Shown here: piece by piece, positions 61,215-64,000 of the stretch
Layout: each line of letters starts with the position of its first letter
Position numbering within the stretch: the first letter of the stretch is position 1
Source: CAWGET01 sp963821715
GTDB taxonomy: Bacteria > Bacteroidota > Ignavibacteria > Ignavibacteriales > Melioribacteraceae
Assembly: GCA_963821715.1 (NCBI GenBank)
Contig: CAWGET010000007.1
Location: 134,122-198,121 of the forward strand
DNA: 64,000 nucleotides
Direction: 5' to 3'
Position numbers and translations under genes: made by a program
The notes under the pieces: generated by a model
Told to the model about the DNA's origin: nothing
Database searches by the model: none
Seen by the model: only the letters and a program-made list of their open reading frames with translations

Positions 61215-61850
61215 TTATTTATTTTCATCTTTTTTGTTTCCGGGAATAATTCTTTTTTCAAGAACATTATCAATAAGCTTATAAGTTTTTGCTTCCTCAG
61301 ATGTTAGAAAATAATCTCTGTCGCAATCTTTCGCTATTTGATCAATTGATTTCCCGGTGTGATCAGCTAAAATTTTATATAATGTATCTCTTGTTTTCAA
61401 CATTTCACGAGCATGGATTTCAATGTCCGCTGTTTGTCCTTGCAATCCGCCGACCCACGGTTGATGGATCATTATTTTAGAATGGGGAAGAGACGAGCGT
61501 TTATTGTCTGCGCCGCCCGCTAATAAAACAGCTCCCATACTCGCGGCCAGGCCAACGCAAATTGTTGAAACGTCCGATTTGATATATTTCATTGTATCGT
61601 AAATCGCAAGTCCGGCGCTTACGCTTCCTCCCGGAGAATTGATATAAAGATTAATATCTTTGCCCGGATCTTCGGCTTCCAAAAATAAAAGCTGCGCAAT
61701 AGTTAAACTCGCAACATGATCGTCAATTGCGGTTCCGAGAAAAATTATTCTTTCCCTGAGAAGTCGGGAGTAAATATCCATTCCGCGTTCGCCGCGTCCT
61801 GTTTGTTCTATTACATAAGGCACTAATTGATTATAAATTTCAGGTTTCAT
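61215..61850 (-). CDS. clpP: ATP-dependent Clp protease proteolytic subunit
   Basis: 211 residues. Catalytic triad: S104 in GLAASMGAVLLAGG, H129 in SKIMIHQPWVG and D178 in AKDCDRDYFLTSEEA. 'QLLFLEAEDPGKDINLYINSPGGSV' holds the oxyanion glycine pair. ClpP forms the double-heptamer degradation chamber used with ClpX or ClpA/C. It overlaps the tig stop codon by 1 bp (tig-clpP order, as in many bacteria, where clpX often follows, but here a terminator and a peptidase gene follow). A real ClpX is therefore elsewhere. Confidence 0.96.
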   Translation of the reverse strand: MKPEIYNQLVPYVIEQTGRGERGMDIYSRLLRERIIFLGTAIDDHVASLTIAQLLFLEAEDPGKDINLYINSPGGSVSAGLAIYDTMKYIKSDVSTICVGLAASMGAVLLAGGADNKRSSLPHSKIMIHQPWVGGLQGQTADIEIHAREMLKTRDTLYKILADHTGKSIDQIAKDCDRDYFLTSEEAKTYKLIDNVLEKRIIPGNKKDENK

Positions 61851-62463
61851 TAATTTTTTTCCTTGTCCTTTTCGCTTTTCGCGTCTTTATTATTTTCTGT
61901 TTCTTCAGTTTTATCATCGGATTTTTCTTTATCCGAACCTTTATCTTCTGAATTTTCTTCAGCGGATTCTTTTTCTAATTTTGCTTTCTTTTCTTCTAGT
62001 TCCTTCACCAATTGATCTGCTTTTTCCTTTTCAGCTTGATCTTTTTTTACTTTTTCATCGGCGTCAATTTCTTTAAGATTATTATTATCCTTTAAATATT
62101 GAACTACTTTATCTTCAAGAATTGCGGCGCCCCGGTTGCTCTCTTTATAATATTTCATCAATTTATCTTGAGAGATGCCGGTTTTTTCTGCTTCTTTAGC
62201 CGCTAACTCTTCAAGGTCGGAATCTTCAACTTTAATATTTTCCTTCTCGGCAAGTTTATCCATAATAATCTGCCATTTAGCATTCCACTCTGCCTGCGGT
62301 TTTAATCTTTCAAAAGCCGACCGTTCATCAAAACGCGTTCCCTGTCTCTGCGCATTTTGTTTCTCCATATCCACCATATTTTTATGAATATTCTGGACAA
62401 ATTCATTCGGCGGAACAAAGTTATTATTTAAAACAACCTGGCTGAGTAATGTATTTGTTGTAT
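61850..62463 (-). CDS. tig: Trigger factor, C-terminal part only (cut by contig chimera)
   Basis: About 204 residues of the C-terminal chaperone domain: DTTNTLLSQVVLNNNFVPPNEFVQN, the helical 'NAKWQIIMDKLAEKENIKVEDSDLEELAAKEAEKTG' block, 'SNRGAAILEDKVVQYL', then a very charged Lys/Glu-rich tail of about 70 residues, longer than in E. coli. The frame continues past 62463 for 20 codons, but those are GC-rich and unlike any trigger factor, so the ribosome-binding and PPIase domains are missing. The order tig-clpP supports the call. It is broken by sequence fusion, not by a biological stop. Confidence 0.85.
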
Positions 62464-62702
62464 CGCCGGCTCCCGGGTTCCGACGTGGCTGTTGCACAAA
62501 CCGGTCCACGAACAGGTGCGTCAATTAGTCGTGGGACAACAGCCCTCGCTTGGCGGTGTGAGGCCGGCGCTTGTGGGACGACGCCACCCCAGGAGCCGAT
62601 GTCAGTCCGGTCGTCCCCACGTTGCGAGCGCAACTTCTTTTCGGTGCTATTTACACAGGACAGCCTCCGACGAAAGCAGAAGTCCCGAATAAGAATAAGC
62701 GC

Positions 62703-63578
62703 CTATGCCGCGGGGGCGAAGAAGTCGATGAGCAGTTGGTTGACTCGTTCAGCCTCGTCGTGATGCACCCAGTGCGACGCCTCGGCCAGGCCTCGACCGG
62801 TCGAATCGGGCACGTCGTCGCGTGCGGCTGGCGAGGTGCGGCCGAGGTACGATCGCCCTCTCCCCAGATGACCAGTGTCGGCGCCGGAACCGGGCGAATC
62901 TTTGCTCGGCTCCTTCTGGGACAGTCTTACCGCGGCGCGGTAGTAGTTGATCATCCCGCCGCTGCCCCTGGCTGGGACCACGCCTCGACGTAGCTCGATA
63001 TCCTAGGCTTGTACGGCGGGTTCGCGTCTGCAGGAAGTGTCTGAAGAAGTGCCAGTCTCTGGCGTGCGCCACGTCCTCGGGCAGCCCCGGTAACTGCAAA
63101 GAAGAAGAAGTACCAGGACCTCAAGAGCTGACTCGGGTGTGCAGTCCCTCGTTGGAGCCGCCGCGGATGGGCCGCGTTCAGGATGGCGAGTCGGTCGACC
63201 ACCTCGGGGTGGTTCATCGCCATGGCCCAGGCGATGTTCCGCCCCAGTCGTGACCGACCAACAGCGCGGACTCCGCACCGAGTCGCCGATGAGACCGCGG
63301 ATGTCGTCGGCGGGCAGGTCGGCGGCGTAGGCCTCGAAGCCCTCAGGCCTCGATGACAGGTTGTAGCCGCGCAGTGTCGGGGGCGACCACCCGAAAACCC
63401 GCCGTCACGAGCGGCGTGATCTGTTGCCGCCAGCCGAACCAGAACTCCGGGAAGCCGTGCAGCAGAACGACCAGCGGCCCGTCGCCGGCCTCGACGTAAT
63501 GCAGGTCCAGGTCGCCGACTTGGCGTAACCCTCCCGAAGCTCGGTGCCGGCGTCAGGGAGGATGCCGGCGGTGGTCAT
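62703..63578 (-). pseudogene. Epoxide hydrolase-like alpha/beta hydrolase, multiply frameshifted
   Basis: Read on the minus strand from ATG 63578 (MTTAGILPDAGTELREGY), a single family can be followed across several frames: LHYVEAGDGPLVVLLHGFPEFW, 'TRGYNLSSRPEG', LLVGHDWGG (nucleophile Asp; around 63,240), 'AMNHPEVVDRLAILNAAHP', 'LLRSWYFFFF', 'LPGLPEDVAHARDWHFF', YVEAWSQPGAAAGMINYYRA, and EASHWVHHDEAERVNQLLIDFFAPAA at the end. At least four or five indels are needed to join them. The family is epoxide hydrolase/haloalkane dehalogenase, common in Actinobacteria. Random indels suggest raw long-read errors rather than slow decay. Confidence 0.75.
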
Positions 63579-63890
63579 GGAGGACCTCCGTGGGGTAGGG
63601 AACTTGGTGCGCGAGACTACGCCCGCCGGTCTGGAGAAGCAACGAGGTCACCAGGCCGCCGCGACACAATACACCAAGGCGGTCAGGGGACATTCCCGAG
63701 CACTTCCGCCATGGACGACCCGCGGCAGTGCGACAAGGATCCGACCGCGCGCCGGCCGCGCTGCTGCATCGAGGCAGAAGCAGCGGCCGGCTCGAGGACG
63801 AGCCCTGCTGTCGGAATGGACGAGGAGGAGCAGTCCGGCGGACGCGCCCTCGCACGGAAAGCAGGCGCTCCGGTCGTTTTGGCGGGGGGT

Positions 63891-64000
63891 TCATCGCGGC
63901 AGGTCGATGGTGGTTCGGCGCAGCAGAGGTGGATGAGGGCGATGAGGGGCGCGGCGGAGTGGAAACCGAAGCTGCGGTGGGTGATCAGGCGGATGCGGCT
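63891..64000 (-). pseudogene. ISL3-type transposase C-terminus (partial)
   Basis: Minus strand from the window edge: SRIRLITHRSFGFHSAAPLIAL, then IHLCC, matching the end of ISL3-family DDE transposases (N-x-K-I-R-x-I-x-R-x-x-F-G-F). The natural ending ...IDLPR-stop (TGA at 63893-63891) lies in the next frame, so one indel around 63,915-63,925 is needed. Only about 35 residues are in the window. Confidence 0.6.

Larger units (their letters stand above)
62464..64000. other. GC-rich foreign tail, probable chimeric contig end
   Basis: At about 62,460-62,466 the composition flips from A/T-rich to strongly G/C-rich inside the tig gene, immediately after GTATTTGTTGTATC. Everything beyond has a different codon style. 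It contains only a frameshifted hydrolase, a transposase tail and stretches (62,464-62,700 and 63,580-63,890) in which I recognise nothing. Overlapping spurious ORFs on both strands are typical of high-GC DNA. The pattern fits an actinobacterial read or contaminant joined to the contig. Confidence 0.85.

Noticed and set aside
62424..62763. Small ORFs around the composition break as real genes
   Set aside because: They span the chimera point or lie in high-GC DNA where long random ORFs are common, and none resembles a known family.

Overview
The first 62.46 kb is one AT-rich genome from the Bacteroidota/Chlorobiota side of the tree, most likely a member of Ignavibacteria (Melioribacter/Ignavibacterium-like). 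The clues are a secreted protein ending in a type IX secretion sorting domain with the YPNPFNPST signature, a sensor kinase with a periplasmic Reg_prop propeller and Y_Y_Y domain, a thioredoxin-coupled ars operon and gene-dense AT-rich DNA. From about 62,464 to the end the sequence is GC-rich, carries actinobacterial-looking fragments broken by many frameshifts, and cuts the trigger factor gene. I read this tail as a chimeric or contaminating contig end.

Layout: 1-3.2 kb, gene ends, a DUF2255 protein, bifunctional nuclease and EtfAB. 3.4-8.6 kb, clpS, ychF, pepD, an acyl-CoA synthetase and a small ABM-like protein. 8.8-13.3 kb, a GAF-PP2C phosphatase and a Ser/Thr kinase-TPR receptor paired with a secreted protein. 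13.4-15.7 kb, arsR, thioredoxin-coupled arsC, an ArsP-type permease and a small thioredoxin, with a clear operator. 15.8-20.6 kb, a metal-binding lipoprotein, a frameshifted PQQ-type dehydrogenase, homocysteine methyltransferase and an MhqO/MhqD-like pair. 20.8-27.9 kb, a seven-gene complex I membrane-arm cluster, nuoAHJKLMN, without nuoBCDEFGI. 28.1-30.5 kb, znuBCA. 30.8-34.4 kb, two oxidoreductases and a FadL-like porin.

34.5-44.2 kb is the most distinctive region. It is a single-strand run of 13 genes encoding an Isp-type periplasmic [NiFe] hydrogenase (HynS-Isp1-Isp2-HynL) with its maturation protease and HypC, together with TusA, two DsrE-family proteins, a GcvH-like lipoyl carrier and a two-domain lipoate ligase. 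A PocR-domain regulator heads the run, and a NicO/UreH-type nickel transporter gene is divergent from it. The sulfur-carrier and lipoyl components are those known from sHdr sulfur oxidation loci, but here they are joined to a hydrogenase and no HdrA is present. I infer a link between H2 oxidation and a protein-bound or lipoyl-bound sulfur pool.

45-51.4 kb holds an ASCH-like gene with an in-frame stop, a DUF1648 protein, acs and a large sensor kinase. At 51.5-52.5 kb a tRNA-Leu gene is followed, in its own direction of transcription, by three 291-bp tandem units. Each unit carries a small GIY-YIG gene and a copy of the tRNA 3' end interrupted by an 18-bp palindrome. 52.6-62.46 kb holds glnS-gltX, the type IX cargo protein, a DPP-IV peptidase, clpP and the truncated tig.
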